Positions 47,237-60,289 of a stretch of 64,000 bases of DNA are shown in pieces (position 1 is the first letter of the stretch; each line of letters starts with the position of its first letter). The DNA is taken from positions 31,881,282-31,945,281 of the forward strand of contig OZ018409.1 of assembly GCA_963969595.1 (NCBI GenBank), written 5' to 3'. The notes under the pieces were generated by a model. It had not been told where the DNA came from, ran no database searches, and was given only the letters and a program-made list of their open reading frames with translations. The DNA comes from Neckera pumila (Eukaryota > Streptophyta > Bryopsida > Hypnales > Neckeraceae). A program made the translations under genes and the position numbers.

Positions 47237-49050
47237 ATGGAGTGCATCTTCGGTCTGGTGGGTGATGGGTTTGCGCTCGTGGTGGCGGACACCTCGCAAG
47301 TGCAGAGCATCGTGGTGCAGAAGACCAACGAGGACAAGATCATGATCCTTGACTCGCACAAGCTGCTGGGAGTCACAGGCGAGAGCGGCGACAGGTGAGC
47401 TTTGAATCACATCGGTCAATTTCGTCTCCGATTTTGGTTCTCAAATCTGTAGAATTAGGGTTTGAGGTTCTGGACAGTGGAAGAGTTGGAGCGTTGGAGA
47501 TTGGAAGGTCTTGAATGGGGTTAGGATTTAGTTTTTTTGATGGAAATAGAGTTTGGTGGTTATTGTTTGGAGTTCAATTTCCAGAAGATGATTTTGTTGT
47601 TCTAGTATGGAACCCCCTTTCTTTTCCGATTCCGGTACTCAAATTTGTCTCGTGTCAAGAATTAGGGTTTTAGGTGTATGGGGACAATGGGAGAGTTGAA
47701 CCGGCAGATGATTTTCTCTTTGATCCGAATGTCGGATTCTGGAATCAGGTCTTTGATGGGGAGTTGGATTTAATTTTTTGATGGAGTTTGGAGGTGGTGG
47801 TTGATGTAGAGTGCAATTTTCGGAGTATATCCAGAAGAATATTTTGTTGTACCAGTACCGAAATGGGATTCCTCTTTCAACTTCGGCCGCCGCGAATTTC
47901 ACTCGGGGAGAGCTTGCTACTGCCCTGCGAAAGGTACATGACGAAGGCCTTTCAGGATCAAAGAGGTCTTATTAACTGCATAACGAAGAATTATCAAGTC
48001 TTTGTGTTTCTACGTTGCTACTACCTGCGATTCTTATAGCTGATAAAGCATAATAAAAGAGAAACTCGTACTACTAGGGTTAATTTGCAGTGCTACCTCA
48101 TGCAGTTTGACTAGGTATTCAGAAAGATTTCGGAGATAAGAAATAACACCCAAGTTTATTGAAAGTGGAACTCTCCTTCGTTTTCAAAGCTGGAAAGTGC
48201 AAGATAATGAAGTTGGAGTCTTGGCTAATGCTTTTGTAAGGAGGACCTCTTGATTGTATATATTGAACATGAAGTGGTTTTTTATTACATTTGATGACAA
48301 CAAGATGGAAGGGCAAACTACTGATACTCCATATGGACATCGGTGCACGTTCAAACCTGGACATGTAGGCTTATATAGGCCTATCTAACTACAGATTTGC
48401 TCTGTGACCCTTTGTTTGATACCTTGTCTTGACAGAACCCCTACCAAGTCAATATGATGCTGGCTGGGTGGGATAAGGACCAAGGTCCATCACTCTACTA
48501 CTTGGATTATATCTCTACCCTCCATAAGCTTGAGAAAGGTGGAATGGGCTATGGTGAGTTATCTACAATTCTGATGCACGGTTTTGTATATATTTGAGGG
48601 TATTGTATGCGTCACTTTACCCATTTCGACATGTGGAGTCTACTTTCTGGAAGATCTCTATAAAGAGATCTGAAGAGATCTTTGGGTAGAAGAGTTCTGT
48701 TGAGATCAAACTTTGTATCAATATGTAAGAATTTCTTATGCTATTATTCGTATATCAGTTGACAAGCCCTCCTTGTGCTGATACGAGGGTATCGCATGTG
48801 ATGCAGGGCCTACTTTCTGCTTTCACTGATGGACAGATACTTTGAGAAGAACATGTCATTGGATAAGGCCTTGGAGCTGGTTGATAAATGTATTGAGGAA
48901 GTGAGGAGCAGGCTTGTGGTCTCCCCCCCGAACTTTGTCATTAAGATCGTGGACAAGGATGGTGCCCGAGAGCTTTTGTGGAGGAGAACTGTGGAAGACA
49001 AACAAGGGCCCCCTGCAACTCCTAGAGCTTCCCCTGTGACTGTAAGCTAG
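47237..49050 (+). CDS. PBD: 20S proteasome subunit beta type-2 (PBD family), with a one-base discontinuity
   Basis: Exons 47237-47394, 47810-47933, 48436-48553 and 48807-49050. Residues run [136 protein letters not shown] and [19 protein letters not shown]. This is the plant PBD (beta-4/PSMB2) subunit of the 20S core, a non-catalytic beta ring member. Length would be about 214 residues, against about 204 in Arabidopsis. Introns 1 and 2 are in phase. At intron 3, exon 3 ends with one base of a codon (TAT G|GTGAGT) and exon 4 offers only one base before GCC TAC after its AG, so one base is missing. As written, the frame would end soon after the junction. Stop is TAG. Confidence 0.88.
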
Positions 49051-50394
49051 CTCCATTTTGCTTTTTACTCTAGCATTGGATTGTCGAAGTTTTGTTCAAG
49101 TGGTTGTCTCTGTGACTCGCTTATGGCCTGAATGAGTTTACATGAGATACATTACAATAGACTGCGTGTGGGTGATGTTGATTCATAGTAACCTAGTAAA
49201 CCTGTACTTATCAAGGAAGTGATCTATTTTGTAAAATAGATATCAGTTCGCCAAAATCTGATTACAATTGGATATTTTACAAAATTTGGGCATTTGATAG
49301 CCTGACATTGAACTCTATATATTGTGAATTTTGAAACTTTTTTTTAGATCCTCTCTCAATTAATGTACAGATGTACAGTACATGTGGATGTTTCCTTTGT
49401 ATCTTGTCACCTGTGGTTTTTAATCAATTATCTTGAAAAATTGTGAAATTTAACTAAAAGAACTCTCCAAAAAGAAAGTTTTAGTTTTTCAAAATTGAAA
49501 TTTGGCATGCTTCATCAAGAATGCAATGGTGTGTAATGTTGCATTTTGTAATGAAGTGTTTGTATGGGAAAAAAGGGGAGGACATTCAAATTTTGGGCAC
49601 CCTAGGTTAAGTTCAATTCTGGGACTCTCTAAAAGTTATTGGAGTGTTTCCTCAAGAGATTGATTGAATGATATTAATAGAGCAAGAATCTCTAAATTCA
49701 AGCCAAAGGAAGAAAAAATGAATTTCTTTCAATTCTTTCAAATGTTCTCGTTCTTTCAATTCTTTCAAATGTTCTATTTTTTTCAATTCCAAATTAGTGA
49801 TTTTTGCATGTGGCTAAATGCGTTGGTTGTACATGAAATGTACACTAAACAAAACATCTTTTGAGATCTTGCTTGTCATAACTTCAATCCACTAGCATAT
49901 GTAAAAATAAGGAAACTTGTAGTTAGGAGTCCACCACCTATGTTTTTAATGAGCAGCAATTACATTTAATAACGTTTGTCAAATGAGAACAATAGTATGC
50001 CACTAAGATACCAACATCATTTCTTTAAGTTTTCTAAAGTTTTCCACAATTCACCAAGAAAACTAAAACCACCACCACTCTCCAGCATGAACACTAACAA
50101 ACAAATTTTTGTGCCCAAAAATTGAATTAGAAACTAAGGAGGGGCGGTATTCCTAAATTTTGCCAAATAGAAGAATTAAACTCCACAAACACACTTGAAT
50201 GTGTGCAAGATAGACTAGCAATCCTCCATTGCCAAAAAAATTAAATAAGTAAATAAATAGTAATTCACAATACCAAATTTATTTCAACAGATGATATCAA
50301 GAAGTTGGACTATAGATGAGCCATGGAGATGCTGTATTCAAGATTCTTTGAAAAACCAAGCCCCTTGGTCTAGATATGACATTTAAAGGGTAAA
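49051..50394. other. 3' flank and AT-rich intergenic DNA
   Basis: TTTCAATTCTTTCAAATGTTC recurs in a short tandem at 49727-49790. Nothing else identified. Confidence 0.4.
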
Positions 50395-50398
50395 TTAA

Positions 50399-51324
50399 CC
50401 CCTAAAGCCCTGAACATGCTTTTTTGATAATATAGCGTTTTTGGGAAGCGCACTACGAGCGGAGTTTTTATTTTTTTTCTTTGAAATTTTCGCACAACAT
50501 TTTCTCGAGGAGTAGCTTTAAGGCCCAACAATTTTCATAGCTTTTGATTGCATGGTTAAAAAGTTATTGTATGATATGTGATATTCAATGCTCGGCGGGC
50601 AGTTCAAAAAATTCTTAAAAAATCACTTTTTAAGAAAATAAAAACTTGAAATTAGTTCTCTAAATTTATATATTCATGAATAGCTTTTAATCATTCCATT
50701 TTGATTAATGAGATGAAAATTATGAGGTGTTCTAGTTTGCGGGCAGTTATGGACTTCCTACTCTAAAATAAACTTGAAAATCCTTTATTTAACTCAATTT
50801 TCAATATTTTTGAAAAAAAATAAAAACATTGGATGTAGATAGGTTATTACAACATTATAACCATTGGAATTGGCATTTTTCAATTCCATTATTAAATTCT
50901 TAACAATTTAGTGTTTTGAGTCATTCTCTACTTCTTTCTACTTACTATTTTTTTCCTATATGTTGTACAATTCCAGTTGATCTGAAATTTCTCAAGCATA
51001 TAGCCAACTTGACTTCAAAAATTAATCCAAAGAGTAGACACCATTTTGGACATTTTTTCATACAAGTGTGACCTTGTGAAGTGCAGCTGCCCATTTTTTT
51101 GCAGGGACAAAAAAAGGATTTTTCTCAATTCAGACACTAATATCTTGCAATCTACATGGTGGAAAATTCTGAAATTTTTCCCACATATTTTCAAACCAGC
51201 ACACTACAAGATCTTACAATTACATGTGTCCAAAAATGTATTTTTTTCTAAAATTTGGTACTTGTATTAGAAATGATAGTTTTGGAGCGTTTTTGGTGAA
51301 AACGTAGTCAAAAACCTTTAGGGG
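50399..51324. mobile_element. TTAA-flanked piggyBac-like MITE
   Basis: 926 bp between TTAA at 50395-50398 and 51325-51328, with inverted ends CCCCTAAAG and CTTTAGGGG. The body is the reverse complement of the copy at 45516-46438, for example TTTTGGAGCGTTTTTGGTGA near the right end. No coding capacity. Confidence 0.88.
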
Positions 51325-51328
51325 TTAA

Positions 51329-52416
51329 TGTGATTGATAGACAGCATTCCACCTCATAGAAATCAATGCCAGTTTTTGTTTTGGGTCTATAAATACATGT
51401 CACAACTTCATGACTTTTTCTAATGCAAATTAAGAAGTACTGACCTCACTACCTTAGAGTGATCTCTTGCAGCCCTCCATCCAAATTGTTCCTTCAATCG
51501 AGATCTATCTAATTTGAAGGGATGGCCACTTAAATCCCCAACAGTACAACTCACTAAATATACTTCCAACCAATCACAAGTCACAGATCTTGTGAAAGCA
51601 ATAAGTAAGCTATAAGTAATAAGTAAGCTAATTGCTAATTCCAAGAGAAAATATAGAGGAGAGGGGCCCTAAAGGTGTGCACCAAATATATATTAATTGG
51701 TGTGTGAAAGTGAAAATATACTGTGAAAACACTAGAATTGATTGCTTATCATCCCAAAATTAGAGGTGGAGGGGTTCTTTGGAGGGGTGCAGGAGATGCT
51801 CTTAGGCCCTACATCACAAAAGTTGAGCTCGATTATTTTGATGCCTTTCTTGTCTTCTTGACAATAAAGATGCCATTTCAGTATCATCCTCTATGGTAGA
51901 ACCACCCATTTTCAACCAAGCATCAATACTCAACCTGTAGGGTGCAGCTATTTCCAACCAAGGCTAGAACAGGTTTCCAACCAAGGTTTGGAATGTGATT
52001 TTTTTCTCCTTTGCAAGTTTAGGACTCTAAAGTCATGACACATGTCTTGATGTAGTGAGCAAGAAAGTAGGAAGTAGTGAGTGGGAAAATAGTTATGGAA
52101 TGATTGGAATTGGAAGACTCTATATATTGGGTATGCATTGAGGCCTGTTGTTGGCTTCCAAATTTCATTGTAGTAATTTGAATTTAAGGAAAAAAATCAC
52201 GAAAAATTGGCAATGCCCGTCCCTCCTATCTTTCTACAGGGCAAAAAATTTACATTGCCATCTATTACTCTAGAACATGCATGGAATCGCTTAAGTGGTT
52301 GACTACGGGTGGTTCTACTATATGCCAACTCAGATTCAAAGTTGCCACCAAATTACTCGTATCTTGACAGCATTTCAGTGCACCATATTCACATGGCTTG
52401 AAGTTCCTAATGTAAG
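51329..52416. other. Intergenic DNA
   Basis: Nothing identified. Confidence 0.4.
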
Positions 52417-52420
52417 TTAA

Positions 52421-53243
52421 CCCCTAAAGGACCAAGTGTCTGTTCAACGGACAAATGGAATTTCGGGCAGGTACCTACGAGCTGAATTTTTGTCCTGATT
52501 TTTTGAAATTTTTTTTGAAGATAGAAAAATTGATAAGCTTCATGGGAATATAATTTTTTTTCAATCAATGCCCGGGAAAAAAAGTTATGCCCAAATAAGC
52601 TCAAAACAGGGGAAAGCGGGCAGCAAAAAATTTTTGCAAAAAATTTAATTTCTTTAAATGTCTTTTTTTTCCTTATAGATTATATTTTTGCCTATTTGGG
52701 AAGCTTTGACTCATTTCATTTGGATTTTTTATGAGAAAGTTATGGACAATCTTGTTTTTCGGGCAATTAGAGCATCTTCTTGAAAAACATAACTCGTAGG
52801 ATTCATTTTGGAATGCAATTTTTGCAATTTTTCAAAAAAAGAAGTTCCACATGGTTTAGTTTTCTTGCTAGAACGATTTCACCATTGCAATTAGTGCATT
52901 TTATTTCCATCTAAAAGATATTAATAATTTAGATTCTCCACTATAAATTTAAAGCTCAAAACTCTGTAGTGCAAAAAATTTAAGTTAAAAATGTTCAAAG
53001 TCAAAAAATCTAGTCCCGCAATGTGCTGAAAATCTTGTTTTTTTCACTTTGAATGCAGATATCTTGCAATCTGTGCGGTCAAAAATTCTGAAATTTTTTC
53101 CACACATTGTCATACTAGTTAGGTGTAAGATCTAATAGTTGGATGTGCAAAAAAATATAGTTTTCAGATTTTTTTACTCTTTGCTCTAGAAATGGCAGTT
53201 TTGAGAGTTCTTTGGCAGAAAAAAGGCCTTGGTCCTTTAGGGG
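52421..53243. mobile_element. TTAA-flanked piggyBac-like MITE
   Basis: 823 bp between TTAA at 52417-52420 and 53244-53247. The ends CCCCTAAAGGACCAAG and CTTGGTCCTTTAGGGG are perfect inverted repeats of 16 bp. The interior shares GATGCCCGGGA-type and TCTTGCAATCT words with the copies at 37903 and 59087. No coding capacity. Confidence 0.88.
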
Positions 53244-53257
53244 TTAAGACAAGTAAA

Positions 53258-53534
53258 CATTAGGAAAAATTTCAGCCCTCCAGAAGGCCGCAAGTTTGGC
53301 ACCCGCCCGGTGCAATTATGGAAAAAAACCAAAATAATTTTTTTTTTTAATATTTAAAAAATGGGTGCTGACGTGGCACTACTAGTGCCACATCAGATTA
53401 ATGTTTTTTAATATTTTTTTTAATATTTTTTTTCAAAATATTTTTTTTTATTTATTCATTCTGAAATTGCACCAAAGGGGTCCCGTAAATCAATTCCTTA
53501 GTGGCCTTCTGGAGGACTGAAATTTTTCCTAATG
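53258..53534. mobile_element. MITE with 30-bp terminal repeats and internal ACGT hairpin
   Basis: Ends CATTAGGAAAAATTTCAG on the left and CTGAAATTTTTCCTAATG on the right continue inverted for about 30 bp (one mismatch). Inside, TGACGTGGCACTA and TAGTGCCACATCA form a near-perfect inverted repeat at about 53369-53395. It lies 14 bp from the preceding element. Confidence 0.8.
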
Positions 53535-53647
53535 GTCATGGCTAGAGTAGTTGGCAAGTGAAACCAGTGCCTAAAATTTTGGAAATTTGAGAGAGAATTT
53601 GGGACATGTGAACACAAATCCATTGATCAACCAATTCAAGGGAGGGA

Positions 53648-53780
53648 AGAATGTATAGGGCAATGCCCGCAAAGGAGGGCATTGCGCCAAATAATTGGCC
53701 GACGAGGAGGGCGGAACCCGACGAGGAGGGCCGATTATTTGGTGCAATGCCTGACGATAAGGGTATTGCCCGACGTAAAT
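53648..53780. repeat. Nested-hairpin repeat, copy 1
   Basis: The outer stem pairs GGGCAATGCCC with GGGTATTGCCC. The inner stem pairs GGCATTGCGCCAAATAATTG-like sequence with its complement near 53730-53750. The loop holds a direct repeat CCGACGAGGAGGGC. Copy 2, at 60569-60695, shares the outer stem and loop but has a different inner stem. Confidence 0.7.
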
Positions 53781-56305
53781 CACGACTGAAAGAGGAGATA
53801 AAATTGGATGAAACGATGAGCCGGATGAAAAATCTGAACTTCAGAAGGAAGGAATGATTCTGAGACAAGATTATCATGCAGCATTCATTAATCCACGCAT
53901 ATCTAGCCCACCTTATATTCAGGAACACAAGGGCCAGCCATTCTCTTTTCCTCCTCTCTCAAGCCGTCATGTGCTCCAGCTCGCAAAGTGAGGGAACGAG
54001 TTTCTAGGAACGTGGTACATTCTTAGACATTTGGAATGCCACATGATGCTGACTTTCGTTTCACAACTAGGTACTGCAGTCATGATATAATAGACTGCAT
54101 TGTTTTGTATGTTTCGTAGATTGCAGCCACATTGGGTTTTTTTTATATGTTCCGTCAACGTTGGCGGCTTTCTAGGTAGGGCTCATCTTTAAGAAATAAT
54201 TTAGGGAGAGGCTGAGGGAACTTGATTTTTATTTTGGTGGAGGAGGGAGCCCTGTATTTGCTTTACATCTATTGTCGAGGAGAACATTCCAATTGGTTGA
54301 GAAAAGAACAACAAAAGTATTGGCCTTCACTTTACATCTAACTATAATTTTACTCCCAATGCTATGTTAGGGAAAGGACATGTTTAAGTGGGTAAGACAT
54401 AGAAAAAGGTTTGTGCATGCAGAAACTTATCCCTCGATCTTTGAGCGTAGTGTTTCAAAACAAGATGATCTTGTATACGTGTGCACTTGTGGTACACTTT
54501 GCCAACAATCGGTTGGGAGGACGGCACCTGCATCACCAAACAGTAGGGGGTAAAATTTTACTGATATAAGTCCTTCTCTAGATGTGGGAAACATACACGT
54601 AGAATGGCCCATCATCCACAAAAATCCGTTCAAGTCTTATTTTTTCAATCTATCTTTAGCATGCCCATGATCTAACACATACACCAAGTTGCACTTATAA
54701 GTATTGTTTCAACTTCGTACCTTCAACATGTTTGCATTACTATAGCGATATTCAAGGAGGTGGGGTGTGCATGTGGTAGCTTCTCAAGGGATGTGAAAAA
54801 TAGGATGACTCTACTTCAGGAGCAAAAAGAGTTTTATTCATGGAACATAGATTCTTGGAGCTAGAATTGAGTTGTTACATCTAAAGGAATTTAATTAGGT
54901 CAATTGGGACATAGGATAACATACACTTCAAGCCAAAGTTGGTAGAAAAAATTTAAGAAAGGATCTAAAAGCTTCAAATAGAAGAATAGGAATACTCTTT
55001 GCATACTCTCTTTTTATATTTCAAAAGGGAATAGTGCAACCCATACAATATATTTCAAAATATCTAAATGAATTTAAGAATTGCAAAAATGACCATTCAA
55101 GCTAATTCAATTTGTAAGTCTATTAATTAAATAACACTAAATTGACACTAATTTTGGAATTTTGCAAATTTGTGAGGCATGTTGGTATTGAAAATCATAA
55201 TAGTCTGTATGATATCAATATAATTTGGTCTTCATCTATTAAAAATAGTAAGATTGTCATCCAACTTTCATCCACTTTCATCTACTCTTTATCAATTTTT
55301 ATCTAAAATTCACCCAATAATTCAAACAAGTCCAACTAAAACTCGTCCAATTAGTATGAGAGACTTTTGAGCCAAGAATTTTTTTTTTAATCAAACTAAC
55401 TTGAGTAGTATTTAGTCTAACAAAGATTTCAAGAATTCTTTTTTTATTTGGTGAATAGAAAGATTTGAATTAATATACACCTGCAAAATCAAATACACTT
55501 TCTTTTTATAATAAAAGAAGAATCAAAATTATGTTCTTGGAGTATCTTCAATTTGCTTCCAAGAAGATGAAAAAAAAGAAAATCTTAAGAATTGTTTGGT
55601 ACATATCAAAACAATATAAAATGAGGCTTGACATGAAGGGGACAATGTTTAGGATCTTTAATAACAATATCCAAGAATAGATATAAAATATGAATTCACT
55701 AGAGTGTGCCTAAAAGTCCAAAATTGTATTATGGTTAATAGGAGTTAATTAGCCCCTTTTTTCTTAAGGGGCTAATCTTGAAACAACAAGCCCATCAACA
55801 TGATTACCAACCAAAAAAATTATCCTATACTACAACAAAATGTTTGTAAAGATTTGGCTGTGTTTTGATAACCTTGAAGATTTTCAAGGTAAATGCACAT
55901 TGAATTTGAAGTGGAGGATCGTTTTTGAAAGCAGATACTTAGACTATATGACGAAACCCAAAACCCAAAAAATTAATCTACAAGTGTTTAATATTGAAAA
56001 TTTTACATCCAAAGAGTGCTTAATTACAATGCATCATGCACTCTAAATTTAGATATCTTACAGAAACTATTGAGATAATTTTCAATTTATTCAATATAAA
56101 TCTTTACAATTGTAAATATTGTATTTTCCTACAATCATATTTTAGGATTTGTCTGAATTTTTTTATTTGATTTAATTTGAAGTTTAAAACTTTAATTTGA
56201 TTTAGAACTTGATTTTTTCTTAAACTTATATTTTATACAACTTGTTAGGGCGGATTTGTCTTGATTTTTTGTTGAAGTTTATATAAATTATCTATGGCAA
56301 AAGAC
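53781..56305. other. AT-rich intergenic DNA
   Basis: No gene, RNA or element ends were supported. A minus-strand open frame at 54427-54633 has unremarkable composition and no recognised family. Confidence 0.4.
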
Positions 56306-56586
56306 ATTAGAAGAGATGTGAGGCCTCCAAGAGCCTGTGAGTTATCCTGCGTTCCCTTGCAAGAAAGTTGCTGGCTGATGTGGTCGCGCGAGTACCACGT
56401 CATTTTCAAAAGAAATAAAAATAAAAATAAATAAATTTTTTGGTCTGAAATGATATTTGGGAGAGAATTGATTCTTTTTTTTTTGGAATTTTTTTTTCTG
56501 ACAGCCCATACCAATTGTTTATAGAACTGGCCAGATCAGTAAACGGGCCTGAAACGGCCCTCCAATGCCCTCGAATCTCTTCTAAT
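56306..56586. mobile_element. MITE, ATTAGAAGAGAT family
   Basis: Ends ATTAGAAGAGATGTGAGG on the left and CCCTCGAATCTCTTCTAAT on the right. 281 bp. It is closely related to 32588-32879 and contains CCACGTCATT. Confidence 0.82.
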
Positions 56587-57651
56587 AGGTGGATATGTTA
56601 GTGCAGATTTTTGTACAAATATAAAACATTTGATGCAAAATTAGTGCAAATCGAGCATTCTATACATTTTTAAGACATGATGGGACTTTTTGTACTATAG
56701 TATGCAAATATCCTTCTTCAAGTCATCTTTTTGAGATATTAGCAATTTAGTATTTCTTATAAATTTGTGCATCCTTCTCCTATAAAAAAAACACTCTGGT
56801 ATGAATATGAATCATTTCAAGATGAATTTATGTTAAATGTACTCTCAACATATTTCTTTAATATAAGATTTGTTTTCTTTAAGTTGTAGGATATAATAAA
56901 GAACTGGAAAGATGAAATGGTAGAACAAAATTTGTTTTCTATAATCTAGAAGTTATAATCTTGGAATTGGTAAGTGTATTATACTCTAGAATTTTTGGAC
57001 ATAATATTTGAACAAATCAATTCAATCATCTTGTAGTTGGATTTACCAATTTATCAATAAATAAAATGAAGACATGGAATGTAACATTGTTTTAAAGAAA
57101 GTGTCTTTTGAGGTTGTGTTTTGTTCAATACAACCAACGAATTTTAGTGGTTGACTTCCTTTAGGTGCCCGACCATCTATTGGGTGGATAATGAATGTTG
57201 TCAAAAACGGACTTCATCCAATTCATATTCATTGAGGAATCTTCAAGAAAAAACATGCAATGTATTCAGAGAAAATTGAAAGAACATTCTACAAGAATCA
57301 TTGAGATAATAACACTAAAGGGACAACAACCGTCTATTATGAATTTTCAACAACAATCATGTTACTATCTTCAAGTCCAACACTTAGGGGTTAGTGTAAA
57401 TCACCATTCAAAATATTTTTTGAGTCTCACTAGCTATTTTCCTTTAATTCCCATACGGAACCATTTTAAAAAAAATATAGAGTCTAATTTTTTTTTCTAT
57501 ATTTCAATTACAATTACTCTAAATAGGAATTTTACAGATTCTTTTCAGCCTTTTTTTGCCCGATGTTTTCAAATTGCAAGCAAGGTTTTTCCCCAATTGA
57601 ATTCCATTGGTTACCAATGAACTAACCGACGATTCTCCCCCAGCGTGGGTG
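56587..57651. other. AT-rich intergenic DNA
   Basis: A 141-codon open frame at 57195-57620 has no recognisable family and is judged a chance frame. Confidence 0.4.
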
Positions 57652-57654
57652 TAA

Positions 57655-58220
57655 GGGCCGCTTTACACTAAGAGGCCAGGCCAATTTCCTGTGTCAGAGG
57701 CCAAGAATCCTGATTTCTGATTGGACAAAAGGCTCAAATCAGCCCCAACCCCTTTACACCAAGAGGTTGGGCCAATTTGGTGAATTCAATTTTTTATTCA
57801 AAAAAAGACATGATCTGACATGGCCCGAGCTCACTGAATTGGGTGCACCAAAAATGGGAGGCCAATTCTTGGCCTTGGGGCCAATGTCAGATTTCAATTA
57901 AAAAAATTGTTTTAATAAAAAAATATTTTTTCAACTAATCATTACCGTTGGATTTTGAGCAATTGGCCTCATGGGGATTGGGACCGACCTCTAGGTGTAA
58001 AGTGGCCTTGAAAATTTCAGCCCCTCTCTCTTTCTTTTGTAGGTTTTATTGAATCAGTTTGACTTCTTCGCCTTAAGGCCTTTACATATGGAAAAATTGG
58101 CCCCCATTATAATCTTATTCTAATGGGAAGTTGAGGCCGGCCTCCAGCCCAAAAGGGGTTGAAATTTTGTGCAATTGACTTGAAGGAGAATTGGCCCGGC
58201 TTCTTGGTGTAAAGCGGCCC
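57655..58220. mobile_element. PIF/Harbinger-type (Tourist-like) MITE with TAA target duplication
   Basis: Direct TAA repeats flank the element (57652-57654 and 58221-58223). The terminal inverted repeats are about 36 bp: left GGGCCGCTTTACACTAAGAG, right CTTCTTGGTGTAAAGCGGCC ending CCC. TSDs of TWA with GG-starting ends are typical of PIF/Harbinger relatives. Inside, at about 57752 and 58006, is a second inverted pair (CTTTACACCAAGAGGTTGGG and CCTCTAGGTGTAAAGTGGCC), suggesting a nested related element. Confidence 0.85.
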
Positions 58221-58223
58221 TAA

Positions 58224-59082
58224 ATTCCACTTGATACAAATAATTCATCTGATTTGAATGCCCATCTCAGTCTGAGAACTCCGTCCATTGCAGGGACGTT
58301 GTTGACGTGTTTCGCAAAGACCGAGGCAACTCATCAGGCAAGTGAGAGTGTGTCCGTCCTTTATAGTTGCCTTCATTGGAATCACATAATTTATACTCCA
58401 TACTAAATTTATACAAGACACCCAAGGTCAAGGCGATTCTGTACTACAACAACAGGTCCAAGGTCCAAAGTCCAAACTTTCCTACAGTACAGTTGAAAGT
58501 CAGGACAGAGTTTCATTTGTTTCAAGGAAAAAAAAAAAAAAAAAAAAGTGGGGACAGAGCTCAGTCCAAAATTGAACAGGTTTATAGTCATTACCGTGTG
58601 ACATCGTCTACATTAAAATATTCAAAAGTATCTATTGGAAGTCAACCTACTATAGAAGATTTTTCCTTTTCACAATAAACTTTGAAGATGAATAGTTGCA
58701 CTTCTATCCTGTAGAGTTGAATTCTCTGTCATCCATCAGCCATTCTATGGCCTCCTCGACATTTAGGGGTTAAAAAAAAAAAAAGGTTTATAGTTGACTA
58801 GTGAAGATGGACGGAGGCTTCTGGAAGTACTACTGTACCTTACCTACTGGTAGAGTGGTACTTGCACTGTTTTGCACATTTTTTTTTGGTAGGCACAACA
58901 CAATATGGACAGTGGTCCGAGTTTTAGTCCAGGGTACTTTTTGTGGGAGGCAAGGTTGGAGGCAGTGATCCCAGATTTAGTTTATGGAATTTTGTGCAAT
59001 ATGCTCTCTTACCTTCAGGACAGAGAGGAATAAACTTTTTTTTTTTTTTTTTTTTGGGAACAAATGGGCAGAATCGACTGCA
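58224..59082. other. Intergenic DNA
   Basis: Contains a solitary ATTTAGGGGTTAA at 58761-58773, probably a terminal fragment of the TTAA-flanked family, and A-runs. Nothing else identified. Confidence 0.4.
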
Positions 59083-59086
59083 TTAA

Positions 59087-60011
59087 TCCCTAAAGGACTG
59101 AGGTGATTTTCCTACCAAAAACCATTCAAAATTGTCATTTCTATTGCAAAGAGAAAAGAGTTTAAATAATTGTTTTTTTTTGCATATCCAACCATAAGAT
59201 CTTATACTTGACTAGTATATGAATATGTGGAAGAAATTTCAGAAACTTTGACCACGTAGATTGCAAGATATATGCATTTAAAGTGAAGAAAACAAGTTTT
59301 TTTCCACCTTGCTTAACTAGATTTTTTGGCTTTGAATCTTTTTAGTTCAATTTTTTTGCACTACTGATTTCGATTTTCTACTTGTTTATGTTAAGTAGTT
59401 GAGTTGAGAATCTACCAAAAAAATTTAGGAAAAAAAGCACTTATTTTTCACTCATTAAAAAATTGTTAAGTAGAGGTGGGTACAAGATTGAAGAAAAAAC
59501 TAAATTGTTAATAGCTTTTAGATGGAATTCAATCACAATAATCCCAACAGTGAGATTGTTCTAGCAAAAAAATCTAACCCTATCTAACAAAAAAATTTGA
59601 AAAATTCTCAAAATTGCATTCAAAAATGAATTCTACAACTTATTTTTTCAAGAAGATGCTTAGATTGCCCGAAAAACTAAGATTGTCTATAACTTTCTCA
59701 TTATTAGTCCAAATTGAATGAAACAAAGCTTCACATGTAGACAAAAATGTAATCTTTGAAGAAAAAATTCGAAAAAAAATCATTTTGACTTTTTGTGATT
59801 TTTTTTCTGCTGCCCACAAAATTCCAATTTTACTTATTGTGCCATAACTTTTGCTCCCGGGCATCAATTAAAATAAAAATTATATATTCACAAAGATCTC
59901 GCAAAAATACACAACCTCTAAAAATCCCAAAAAATATTACTAAAAATTGAGATCGTAGGAACCTGCCTGGACCCAAATTGTCCCCCGAGGGGACAACCGG
60001 TCCTTTAGGGG
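59087..60011. mobile_element. TTAA-flanked piggyBac-like MITE
   Basis: 925 bp between TTAA at 59083-59086 and 60012-60015. Ends TCCCTAAAGGAC and GGTCCTTTAGGGG. The body is the reverse complement of 37903-38806. A long TA microsatellite starts directly after the right TTAA. Confidence 0.87.
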
Positions 60012-60013
60012 TT

Positions 60014-60287
<274 letters not shown>

Positions 60288-60289
60288 AA

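Noticed and set aside
57195..57620. 141-codon ORF
   Set aside because: AT-driven composition, no motif, and no splice or promoter context.
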